NCBI RefSeq assembly: GCF_038900095.1
Contig: NZ_JBBMQQ010000003.1
Span: forward strand, 496,001-560,000
Source of the DNA: Hoeflea sp038900095
GTDB lineage: Bacteria > Pseudomonadota > Alphaproteobacteria > Rhizobiales > Rhizobiaceae
DNA length: 64,000 bases
Direction: 5' to 3'
The notes below the pieces were generated by a model, which was given only the letters and a program-made list of their open reading frames with translations, was not told where the DNA came from and ran no database searches. Below, one piece after another: positions 7,691 to 14,942 of the stretch (its first letter is position 1; each line of letters opens with the position of its first letter). The translations under genes were made by a program, and so were the position numbers.

Positions 7691-8544
7691 GCATGCGCCT
7701 CCATGTCTGCAACGATCAGCCGTCGCAGTTCCGGGGTAACTTCCGGGGTCAGCCCGAACCATTTTGCAAAACCGGGTACCGCCTGGTGAAGCAGCATTCC
7801 CAGCCCGTCAACCGTTCTCAAACCCTGGCTCCTTGCCATGGCGAGGATCGGGGTTTCGAGCGGAATGTAGACAATATCCGTGACCAGGGCGTTGTCTGCC
7901 ATGACGGTAAAATCGATTGCGGGGGCTTTGCCGCCCTCCATGCCGAGAGAGGTGGTGTTCACAAACAGGTCAGCCCCGCGCAAAAGACCGGAAAGCCGGT
8001 CCATGCCATGGGCTGCAACGCGCGGGCCGAATTGACCGGCCAGGGCCTCTGCCCTTTCCACCGTGCGATTGACGATGTGGACCGCTTGGAAACCGCGTGA
8101 GAGCACAGCATGGATGACCGCCCGGCTGGCACCGCCGGCGCCGAGGATGACGGCGGTCTTGCCGGTGTCCCATCCGGGCGCGTGATCATCGAGATTGGCG
8201 GCAAAACCGTGCGAATCGGTGTTGGTTGCCATCAAGCGCCCATCCTCGAGCCAGAGCGTATTGGCCGCACCGATCTGCCGCGCGATATCGTCAACCTGAT
8301 CGACCAAGGCCAGGATGGCCTCCTTGTGCGGGATCGTGACATTGCCGCCGACAAGGCCGGACGACCCGTCCTTCAGCGCCGCGACAAAGGATGGCAGCTC
8401 TTCGGGCGAGACCTGAACCGGGTCATAACTGCCCTCAAGGCCTGCCTGGCTGAGCCAGTATCGATGGATCAGGGGCGAACGCGAATGGCCGATCGGATAA
8501 CCGATAACGAATGCCTGGCGCCGGTTGTCATCAAGATCAGCCAT
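7687..8544 (-). CDS. aroE: Shikimate dehydrogenase
   Basis: 285 residues. It reduces 3-dehydroshikimate to shikimate with NADPH in aromatic amino acid synthesis. The N-terminal substrate domain has GYPIGHSRSPLIHRYWL and NVTIPHKEAIL, containing the catalytic lysine. The NADP domain has VILGAGGASRAVIHAVLSRG and VNRTVERAEALAGQFG, whose NRT is typical of NADP specificity. The C-terminal GLGMLLHQAVPGFAKWFG is the family end motif. The start overlaps maf by 8 bases and the stop overlaps coaE by 4 bases, so the block is very tight. Confidence 0.96.
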   Translation of the reverse strand: MADLDDNRRQAFVIGYPIGHSRSPLIHRYWLSQAGLEGSYDPVQVSPEELPSFVAALKDGSSGLVGGNVTIPHKEAILALVDQVDDIARQIGAANTLWLEDGRLMATNTDSHGFAANLDDHAPGWDTGKTAVILGAGGASRAVIHAVLSRGFQAVHIVNRTVERAEALAGQFGPRVAAHGMDRLSGLLRGADLFVNTTSLGMEGGKAPAIDFTVMADNALVTDIVYIPLETPILAMARSQGLRTVDGLGMLLHQAVPGFAKWFGLTPEVTPELRRLIVADMEAHA

Positions 8545-9130
8545 CTATGGCTTCCAATTGCCTGAGTTCGGAGAGCAAGGGCAGCAGCGGGAGCCCGATG
8601 ATGGTGAAATAGTCACCCTCGATACGCTCGAACAGCTGGATCCCCTCGCCTTCGAACTGGTAGGCGCCAACAGATGAAAGCGCGGCGGCACCGACATTGG
8701 ACAAATGGCGGCCGACAAATCCCGGATCGAGATCGCGCATTTTCATCCGCGCGACAGACATATGCCGCCAGATGGTTTCGCCGTCCCTTGCCAGAACCAC
8801 GGCGCTGTTGAGTTCATGGGTCTTGCCGGATAGCGCAAGAAGCCGGCGGCGGGCTTCATCCATGTTGGCCGCCTTGTGATAGATCTCGCCTTCGAACGAC
8901 AAGGTCTGATCGGAGCCAATGACAATCGCACCGGGATTGCGGGCGGACACATCCTGGGCCTTTGCTTCGGCAAGAACCGACGCGACATCCTCGGGTTCCA
9001 GCCCGTCGAGGGTCTCCTCGACTGCCCGTTCATCGATCTGAGCAGGCTCGACATCAAATGTCAGGCCGGCATTTTCAAGCAGGGCTTTCCTGAAAGGGCT
9101 GGCCGAAGCAAGTACGAGGCGCGGCGGCAT
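8537..9130 (-). CDS. maf: Maf-family nucleotide pyrophosphatase
   Basis: 197 residues. Maf/YhdE/YceF proteins hydrolyse non-canonical or excess nucleoside triphosphates to monophosphates and can inhibit septation when overproduced. Motifs visible are LASASPFRKALLENAG near the N terminus, DERAVEE, VIGSDQTLSFEGEIYHK with the catalytic aspartate block, and GAYQFEGEGIQLFERIEGDYFTIIGLPLLPLLSEL at the C terminus. It lies between ppsR and aroE, which is the same order as in the hemE-side origin cluster of other alphaproteobacteria. The 38-base gap to ppsR may contain a promoter or simply be a spacer. Confidence 0.95.
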   Translation of the reverse strand: MPPRLVLASASPFRKALLENAGLTFDVEPAQIDERAVEETLDGLEPEDVASVLAEAKAQDVSARNPGAIVIGSDQTLSFEGEIYHKAANMDEARRRLLALSGKTHELNSAVVLARDGETIWRHMSVARMKMRDLDPGFVGRHLSNVGAAALSSVGAYQFEGEGIQLFERIEGDYFTIIGLPLLPLLSELRQLEAIDG

Positions 9131-9168
9131 GGACGTCTCCTGGTTCGAGGCCGGTCAAGGCTTGGGGG

Positions 9169-9990
9169 TTAACGCCACTTCGGGCGCAAGGCAAGAATCG
9201 CCGCGGCGGTCTCCTCGATGGAGCGGCGGGTGACATCGATCACCGGCCATCCGTGACGTTCACACAGGGATCTCGCATATTTGAGTTCCTCGCTGATCAG
9301 GGAGCGGTCGGTGTAGTGCTCGCCCTGGTATCCGGCGGTTGCGCCGAGAACCCGGTTTTGCCTGACCTGGGCAATGCGGTCGACCGACGCGATCAGGCCG
9401 ACGACAACCGGCTTCGTCGCCTTGATCAGGCCTTCCGGCAACGGCACGCCATGCACGATCGGGATATTGGCGGTCTTGATGCCGCGATTGGCGAGATAGA
9501 TGCTGGTCGGTGTTTTCGAAGTCCGGCTGATACCGAGGATAACGAGATCGGCCTCGTTGAAATCGAGCGGCAGCTGGCCGTCGTCATGATCGAGGGTGAA
9601 ATTAAGTGCGTCGATGCGTTTGAAATATTCCTCGCCCATATAATGCTGGGCGCCGACCCGGCGGCGCGACGGGGCACCGAGATAGGACTGGAACACATTG
9701 ATCACCGGTTCCAGGACAGAGACGCTTGGAAGGCCCATATCCCGGCATTTGAGCTCGATGATCGATGCAAGTTCGGAATCGACGATGGTATAAAGCACGA
9801 TTCCCGGCGCACCATCGATGGCGTCGAGGACCGCGATCAGCTGCTTGCGGGTACGGATCAGCGGATAGACATGTTCGAGCGCCTGGGCGCCCTGGAACTG
9901 CGCTGCCGCCGCACGGCCGGCGGCCATCAGGGTTTCACCGGTCGAATCGGAGATCAAATGCAGATGGAAATAGTTTTTTGTCTGCTCCAC
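9169..9990 (-). CDS. ppsR: Pyruvate,phosphate dikinase / PEP synthase regulatory kinase-pyrophosphorylase (DUF299)
   Basis: 273 residues. This family phosphorylates and dephosphorylates pyruvate,phosphate dikinase or PEP synthase on a threonine, using ADP and phosphate, to switch gluconeogenic flux. Key features are the N-terminal HLHLISDSTGETLMAAGRA block, the P-loop-like GISRTSKT (residues 153-160), and GVPLPEGLIKATKPVVVGLIASVDRIAQVRQNR. Which target it has here cannot be told, since neither ppsA nor ppdK is in the window. Its divergent position next to hemE with about 375 bases between them reproduces the RP001-hemE arrangement known at the Caulobacter and Rickettsia origins. Confidence 0.94.
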   Translation of the reverse strand: MEQTKNYFHLHLISDSTGETLMAAGRAAAAQFQGAQALEHVYPLIRTRKQLIAVLDAIDGAPGIVLYTIVDSELASIIELKCRDMGLPSVSVLEPVINVFQSYLGAPSRRRVGAQHYMGEEYFKRIDALNFTLDHDDGQLPLDFNEADLVILGISRTSKTPTSIYLANRGIKTANIPIVHGVPLPEGLIKATKPVVVGLIASVDRIAQVRQNRVLGATAGYQGEHYTDRSLISEELKYARSLCERHGWPVIDVTRRSIEETAAAILALRPKWR

Positions 9991-10367
9991 AATATTCTCC
10001 GGGGGGTGTTGATAAACCGGGACAAGAACGAACTAGGCGGCCCGCACCCGAGATTGCAAGGGATAACCCACCGGTTTTTCCACAATGGCTGTTTTGAGGA
10101 AAGTCTCAGCGGCGGTTTGTTGAACAATCGGGATAAATCCGGACTGTGGCTGAAGACGGACATTTTCTGATTTTGTTAGAGTCTTGGAATTATGCGTCAA
10201 TTTGAAGCCGGACCGGTCAAACCGGCAAATCAGATTGGTCTTCCGCGTTGTCCCCGTCTATATGAGCAAGCTGTGGATGAAATGTGGATAAACACGGATC
10301 CCCGTAAAACACAGAGTCTAAGAATCAGAATCCTTTTCAAGAAGGATTTATTTAAGGGAAGTGGTGG
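9991..10367. other. Putative chromosomal replication origin (oriC) between ppsR and hemE
   Basis: 377-base non-coding region. It holds one consensus DnaA box TGTGGATAA (10283-10291) and three single-mismatch versions: TGTTGATAA (10007-10015), TTTTCCACA (10076-10084) and TGTGGATGA (10272-10280). AT-rich stretches occur at about 10160-10207 and 10319-10355. Four GANTC (CcrM) sites occur at 10179, 10314, 10322 and 10328. Genes to the left run leftward and genes to the right run rightward, as expected for co-directionality with forks leaving this point. Origin function is inferred from these features and from the known hemE-linked origins of Caulobacter and Sinorhizobium; the hemE promoter must also lie here. 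Confidence 0.78.
10272..10291 (-). promoter_or_regulatory. Pair of adjacent DnaA boxes
   Basis: Two boxes in the same orientation lie 2 bases apart: TGTGGATGA (10272-10280, one mismatch) and TGTGGATAA (10283-10291, reverse complement of the consensus TTATCCACA). Tight tandem boxes of this kind favour cooperative DnaA loading. They sit 77 bases upstream of the hemE start and so could also affect hemE transcription. Confidence 0.7.
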
Positions 10368-11408
10368 ATGACAAAACCCGGCGATCGCAAAGTCATGAAG
10401 GTATTGGCCGGAGAAACCGTGTTCCCTCCACCCGTGTGGCTGATGCGTCAGGCAGGGAGGTATCTGCCGGAGTATCGAGCGACACGATCAAAGGCCAAGG
10501 GGTTTCTCGATCTGTGCTATACGCCGGATCTGGCCGTTGAAGTGACACTGCAGCCGATAAGGCGATTTGGCCTTGATGCGGCAATCCTGTTTTCTGACAT
10601 CCTGGTGATCCCGGATGTGCTTGACCGGAATGTGCGGTTTGTCGAAGGCACGGGTCCCCTGATGGATCCAATTGCTCCGGAAGCGATTGCTTCGCTTGAT
10701 GCGTCGAACATGCACACGCACCTTGCTCCGGTTTACGAGACTGTCCGGCGGCTGCGGGCCGAATTGCCTGCTGAAACAACGCTGCTCGGTTTTTGTGGCG
10801 CACCCTGGACTGTTGCCACCTACATGATTGCCGGCCGCGGGACACCGGACCAGGCACCGGCGCGGCTGTTTGCCCTGCAGCATCCTGAAGCCTTCATGAC
10901 GCTTCTGACGCTGCTTGCGGAGATATCGGCGGACTATCTGATCGCCCAGATCGATGCGGGCGCGGACGCGGTGCAGATTTTCGATTCCTGGGCAGGCGTA
11001 TTGTCGGAACGGGATTTCGGCCGGTTCTCGATTGCACCGGTGAAACACATGGTCGACCGGATTCACCGGGAAAGACCGGGCGTGCCGGTTATCGGCTTTG
11101 CCAAGGGTGCCGGCGCAATGCTTGAAACCTACAGGGAAGCGACGGGTGTGGACTGCGTTGGTCTCGACTGGACGGTTCCATCCAAGCTTGCACGGAAAAT
11201 CCAGTCCGGTGGTGCGGTACAGGGCAATCTGGATCCGTTGCGGATGGTGGCCGGCGGTGCGGCGATCGATGAAGGTGTCGACGAAGTGCTTGAAACGCTG
11301 GGCAACGGTCCGCTGATCTTCAATCTCGGGCATGGAATCACACCGCAGGCCGATCCGGAAAACGTCACCCGTTTGGTGAACCGTATCCGAGGAGCTGAAA
11401 AACGGTGA
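10368..11408 (+). CDS. hemE: Uroporphyrinogen decarboxylase
   Basis: 346 residues. It decarboxylates the four acetate side chains of uroporphyrinogen III to give coproporphyrinogen III in heme synthesis. Signatures are PVWLMRQAGRYLPEYRA near the N terminus, FSDILVIPDVLDRNVRF, GFCGAPWTVATYMIAGRG, and the C-terminal FNLGHGITPQADPENV. ATG 10368 follows AAGGGAAGTGGTGG. hemJ starts at the hemE stop through a GTGA overlap, so the two are coupled. Three GANTC sites within 55 bases upstream may tie its expression to the replication-dependent methylation state; this last point is inference. Confidence 0.97.
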   Translation: MTKPGDRKVMKVLAGETVFPPPVWLMRQAGRYLPEYRATRSKAKGFLDLCYTPDLAVEVTLQPIRRFGLDAAILFSDILVIPDVLDRNVRFVEGTGPLMDPIAPEAIASLDASNMHTHLAPVYETVRRLRAELPAETTLLGFCGAPWTVATYMIAGRGTPDQAPARLFALQHPEAFMTLLTLLAEISADYLIAQIDAGADAVQIFDSWAGVLSERDFGRFSIAPVKHMVDRIHRERPGVPVIGFAKGAGAMLETYREATGVDCVGLDWTVPSKLARKIQSGGAVQGNLDPLRMVAGGAAIDEGVDEVLETLGNGPLIFNLGHGITPQADPENVTRLVNRIRGAEKR

Positions 11409-11950
11409 CAGGCGACAGCGCGACAAGTCACAGCGAAGGCCGCAAGGCCCGCACCAAGGCCTATGCCAGCATTGCCGTGGTGGTGCTGATGGCGGTGGCC
11501 GCCTGGTGGTTTGAACCCGACTGGCTCTATGGCTGGCTCAAGGTGCTGCATGTCGTTGCCGTCATCTCGTGGATGGTCGGGCTGTTCTATCTGCCGCGGC
11601 TGTTCGTCTATCATGCGGATGCGGCGACGGCGGGCGAGCCGTCGGCGACGTTCGTGGTGATGGAACAACGCCTGGTCAAAGTCATCATGAACCCGGCGAT
11701 GATGGTGTCCTGGGTGGTGGGGCTGTGGCTGGCCTGGAGCGGGTTCGGGTTTTCCGGTGCCTGGTTGTGGATCAAGATCGCAGCCGTGGTCGGGCTCACC
11801 GTGTTCCACGTCTTCCTCAGCCGTTCTGCGCGCAGGTTCGCGGCTGGCGAGAACACCATGACGGCGCGGCAATGGCGGATGGCAAACGAGATTCCCACCC
11901 TGCTGATGATCATTGTGGTGATCATGGTAATCATCAAGCCATTCGCCTGA
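11405..11950 (+). CDS. hemJ: Protoporphyrinogen IX oxidase HemJ
   Basis: 181 residues with four or five membrane segments. HemJ oxidises protoporphyrinogen IX to protoporphyrin IX in bacteria lacking HemG or HemY. The diagnostic region WLKVLHVVAVISWMVGLFYLPRLFVYH has conserved histidines, and RLVKVIMNPAMMVSWVVGLWL follows. The C-terminal segment IPTLLMIIVVIMVIIKPF is the last helix. The start is GTG 11405, overlapping the hemE stop. The first 18 residues are hydrophilic and poorly conserved. Pairing with hemE places two heme steps in one transcript beside the origin. Confidence 0.94.
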   Translation: MTGDSATSHSEGRKARTKAYASIAVVVLMAVAAWWFEPDWLYGWLKVLHVVAVISWMVGLFYLPRLFVYHADAATAGEPSATFVVMEQRLVKVIMNPAMMVSWVVGLWLAWSGFGFSGAWLWIKIAAVVGLTVFHVFLSRSARRFAAGENTMTARQWRMANEIPTLLMIIVVIMVIIKPFA

Positions 11951-12014
11951 TATCGGCGATTGCCGGCTGCAGTATCTGCGATGGGTCCAGAATCTGTGGT
12001 AACGGGGCTTGCGA

Positions 12015-12030
12015 CGTTTCACGTGAATCG
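12015..12030. promoter_or_regulatory. Degenerate parS-like site upstream of rho
   Basis: CGTTTCACGTGAATCG matches the parS consensus TGTTTCACGTGAAACA at 13 of 16 positions, with the central TTTCACGTGAA intact. It lies in the 199-base gap between hemJ and rho. Its right half-site is damaged, so ParB binding may be weak. Confidence 0.5.
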
Positions 12031-12149
12031 CTATCTAGCAAGCAACGCCTTCTATGGCGGGCGCCAGTATCAGTCTGGCCGGTTTCCCAAAACCGGATCC
12101 CATATGCCCGCCGCTCCCCATATCTACAAATACAGAATTTGGATTTCCC

Positions 12150-13415
12150 ATGCAGGAAATGAAGCTTCAAGAGCTCAAGAACAAAACCCCGACCGATCTT
12201 CTGGCGTTCGCCGAATCAGTCGAGGTCGAAAACGCCGGTGTGATGCGCAAGCAGGAACTGATGTTTGCGATCCTCAAGCAACTCGCCGCGCAGGAAGTCG
12301 AGATTATCGGCGAAGGTGTTGTCGAGGTCTTGCAGGACGGATTCGGGTTCATGCGGTCGGCCAATGCCAATTACCTGCCTGGTCCTGACGATATCTATAT
12401 TTCGCCATCGCAGATCCGCCGGTTCTCGTTGAAGACGGGCGATACGGTCGAGGGCCCGATTCGTGGACCCAAGGAAGGCGAACGCTATTTCGCACTGCTG
12501 AAGGTCAACACGATCAATTTCGAGGATCCGGAAAAGATCCGCCACAAGGTGCATTTCGACAACCTGACGCCGCTTTATCCCGATGAGCGGTTCAAGATGG
12601 AAATCGACAACCCGACCACCAAGGATATTTCCGCACGTGTGATCGATCTTGTCGCTCCGCTCGGCAAGGGCCAGCGCGGGTTGATCGTGGCACCGCCGCG
12701 GACCGGTAAGACCGTTCTGCTGCAGAACATCGCCCATTCGATCACCGCCAACCATCCCGACTGTTACCTGATCGTGCTGTTGATCGACGAACGGCCAGAG
12801 GAAGTGACCGACATGCAGCGGTCGGTGAAGGGCGAGGTCGTTGCCTCGACCTTTGACGAACCCGCCGTGCGCCACGTCCAGGTGGCTGAAATGGTCATCG
12901 AAAAGGCCAAGCGCCTGGTCGAACATGGCCGCGACGTCATCATCCTGCTCGATTCGATTACCCGCCTTGGCCGCGCCTACAACACCGTTGTGCCGTCATC
13001 GGGCAAGGTGCTGACCGGTGGTGTAGATGCCAACGCGCTGCAGCGGCCGAAGCGTTTCTTTGGTGCTGCGCGTAACATCGAGGAAGGTGGATCGCTGACG
13101 ATCATCGCGACAGCGCTGATCGATACCGGTTCTCGGATGGATGAAGTGATCTTCGAAGAGTTCAAGGGCACCGGCAACTCGGAAATCGTTCTTGACCGCA
13201 AGGTTGCAGACAAGAGAATATTCCCGTCAATGGATATACTCAAGTCGGGTACCCGCAAGGAAGACCTGCTGGTTCCAAAGCAGGATCTGCAGAAGATCTT
13301 CGTCCTCCGCCGTATTCTGGCGCCAATGGGTACCACCGATGCGATTGAGTTCCTGATCGACAAGTTGAAGCAGACCAAGACCAACAGCGACTTCTTCGAT
13401 TCAATGAACACCTGA
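12150..13415 (+). CDS. rho: Transcription termination factor Rho
   Basis: 421 residues, the usual length in Rhizobiales. Rho is a hexameric RNA helicase that releases RNA polymerase at rut-dependent terminators. N-terminal Rho domain: MKLQELKNKTPTDLLAFAESVEVENA. The RNA-binding cold-shock fold contains DGFGFMRSANANYLPGPDDIYISPSQIRRF. The ATPase P-loop APPRTGKTV is at 181-189, followed by LIDERPEEVTDM and the Q/R-loop region. ATG 12150 (MQEMKLQ) is chosen because the 32 extra residues of the longer frame are not Rho-like. The stop precedes mnmE by 43 bases. Confidence 0.97.
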   Translation: MQEMKLQELKNKTPTDLLAFAESVEVENAGVMRKQELMFAILKQLAAQEVEIIGEGVVEVLQDGFGFMRSANANYLPGPDDIYISPSQIRRFSLKTGDTVEGPIRGPKEGERYFALLKVNTINFEDPEKIRHKVHFDNLTPLYPDERFKMEIDNPTTKDISARVIDLVAPLGKGQRGLIVAPPRTGKTVLLQNIAHSITANHPDCYLIVLLIDERPEEVTDMQRSVKGEVVASTFDEPAVRHVQVAEMVIEKAKRLVEHGRDVIILLDSITRLGRAYNTVVPSSGKVLTGGVDANALQRPKRFFGAARNIEEGGSLTIIATALIDTGSRMDEVIFEEFKGTGNSEIVLDRKVADKRIFPSMDILKSGTRKEDLLVPKQDLQKIFVLRRILAPMGTTDAIEFLIDKLKQTKTNSDFFDSMNT

Positions 13416-13458
13416 CGTTTCGCACAAACCTCCGATTCGATTCGAAACCGGTACAATT

Positions 13459-14784
13459 ATGCGGGATACAATATTCGCCCTGTCTTCGGGCGCACCGCCG
13501 GCCGGTGTGGCGGTTATCCGCATATCCGGGCCAGGGGTTCGATTCGGACTCGAAACAATAGTCGGGACAGTGCCCTCGCCCCGAATGGCGCATCTTGCTC
13601 ATTTGCGCGACGAAGCGGGTCAGGTCCTTGACCACGGATTGGTTCTGTTTTTCCCCGGTCCCAAATCGTTCACCGGCGAGGATGTTGCCGAATTCCAGAT
13701 TCATGGCGGTCGCGCCTCTGTATCCTCGGTTCTTACAGTTCTCTCGAAGCTGCCCGGCTTCCGGCTCGCGGAACCTGGTGAATACACCAAACGGGCTTTC
13801 GAGAACGGCCGGATGGATCTGACCGCGGTTGAAGGCCTGTCGGACCTGATACGGGCAGAAACCGAGGCCCAACGTCAGCAGGCTCTGGGCCAGGCTGATG
13901 GTGCCCTCAAGCATCTCTACGAGGGCTGGGCGAACCAAATTACCCATGCGCGGGCCATGATAGAGGCCGAACTGGACTTCTCCGACGAAGAGGACATACC
14001 TGGTTCGGTGACCGACCGGATCTGGCCTGAACTGAACCAGCTTGCTTCTGACATTTCGGCACACCTATCGCAGGCGAAGGCCGGCGAGATCATTCGTGAT
14101 GGGTTTCGGATCGCCCTGATCGGCGCTCCGAATGCCGGAAAGTCATCCCTGCTGAATGTGTTGGCGCAACGGGATGTCGCAATTGTCTCCGATATACCCG
14201 GGACCACCAGGGACGTTGTGGAAGTGAGACTCGATATAGGCGGAAACCTGGTATTGCTCCAGGATACCGCCGGCCTCAGGGAATCTGATGACGAGATCGA
14301 ACTTGAAGGTATTCGCCGCAGCCTTTCTACCGCGGAAAGTGCCGACCTGGTTCTGGAATTGCGTGATGCCCGGGAATTGATGGAGAATTCCACCAAGGAA
14401 CGACCACGGATTGGTGAATCACTGGTGGTCTGGTCGAAATCCGACTTGCTGGACAGTGCCGACCTGCCGCCCGATACAAGCGAATTGCTGATATCCAGCA
14501 AATCTGGTGTAGGCATCGATATGCTGTTATCGGTGATCAAACAAAGAATAACGAGTTTCACGATACAGGCCGGTGAAATCCTCCCCACGAGGGAACGGCA
14601 TATCCAGCATTTGGTGATTTGTGAGCGGGAACTGCGAAACGCGATCGGTGACGAAGATCTTCCGATTGAAGTTCGATCCGAATATTTGCGCAACGCCGCT
14701 ACCGCTTTGAGCCGCATTACGGGACGCGTCGACGTTGAGGATTTGCTGGGTGTGATATTCTCCGAATTCTGCGTCGGAAAATGA
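13459..14784 (+). CDS. mnmE: tRNA modification GTPase MnmE
   Basis: 441 residues. With MnmG it installs the carboxymethylaminomethyl (or aminomethyl) group on wobble uridine 34 of certain tRNAs. The N-terminal folate-binding domain begins DTIFALSSGAPPAGVAVIRISG. The G domain is inserted in a helical domain: G1 is IGAPNAGKSS (221-230), G2/G3 are SDIPGTTRD and DTAGL, and G4 is SKSD. The C-terminal FCVGK contains the catalytic cysteine region. The TGA stop (14782-14784) is itself the first three bases of a parS site. mnmE, mnmG and rsmG are consecutive, a common origin-proximal order in bacteria. Confidence 0.97.
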   Translation: MRDTIFALSSGAPPAGVAVIRISGPGVRFGLETIVGTVPSPRMAHLAHLRDEAGQVLDHGLVLFFPGPKSFTGEDVAEFQIHGGRASVSSVLTVLSKLPGFRLAEPGEYTKRAFENGRMDLTAVEGLSDLIRAETEAQRQQALGQADGALKHLYEGWANQITHARAMIEAELDFSDEEDIPGSVTDRIWPELNQLASDISAHLSQAKAGEIIRDGFRIALIGAPNAGKSSLLNVLAQRDVAIVSDIPGTTRDVVEVRLDIGGNLVLLQDTAGLRESDDEIELEGIRRSLSTAESADLVLELRDARELMENSTKERPRIGESLVVWSKSDLLDSADLPPDTSELLISSKSGVGIDMLLSVIKQRITSFTIQAGEILPTRERHIQHLVICERELRNAIGDEDLPIEVRSEYLRNAATALSRITGRVDVEDLLGVIFSEFCVGK

Positions 14785-14797
14785 TTCACGTGAAACA
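14782..14797. promoter_or_regulatory. parS: parS site 1 (15/16 match)
   Basis: TGATTCACGTGAAACA differs from the consensus parS only at position 3. It begins at the mnmE stop codon. ParB should load here and spread; the site is about 4.4 kb from the predicted origin and 2.7 kb from parAB. Confidence 0.85.
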
Positions 14798-14822
14798 CTT
14801 GCGGCTGGAATATGTCCTGTCG

Positions 14823-14838
14823 TGATTCACGTGAAACA
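14823..14838. promoter_or_regulatory. parS: parS site 2 (15/16 match)
   Basis: TGATTCACGTGAAACA, identical to site 1. The identity extends to 19 bases (14782-14800 and 14823-14841), so the two are direct repeats with a 41-base period, suggesting local duplication. Confidence 0.85.
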
Positions 14839-14872
14839 CTTTGGCTACAGTGACTAGCTGGAACCGGCATAT

Positions 14873-14888
14873 CGTTTCACGTGAAACA
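14873..14888. promoter_or_regulatory. parS: parS site 3 (15/16 match)
   Basis: CGTTTCACGTGAAACA contains the perfect 14-base palindrome GTTTCACGTGAAAC; only the outermost base differs from consensus. It lies 54 bases before the mnmG start and completes a three-site cluster within 107 bases. Confidence 0.88.
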
Positions 14889-14942
14889 TATTGTCTTGAC
14901 TCCAAACCACCCATAATCAAGAAGTCTGCCTACCGGAGACGA

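Noticed and set aside
11129..12022. 297-codon minus-strand frame covering hemJ
   Set aside because: His/Arg/Pro-rich shadow of the hemJ coding strand.
12054..12149. N-terminal extension of rho
   Set aside because: The 32 residues are Pro/Ser-rich and unlike Rho; ATG 12150 gives the usual 421-residue length.
14841..14942. N-terminal extension of mnmG from TTG 14841
   Set aside because: It would translate a parS site (IVSRETY) and a spacer; MnmG family proteins begin at MKYDVIVIGGG.
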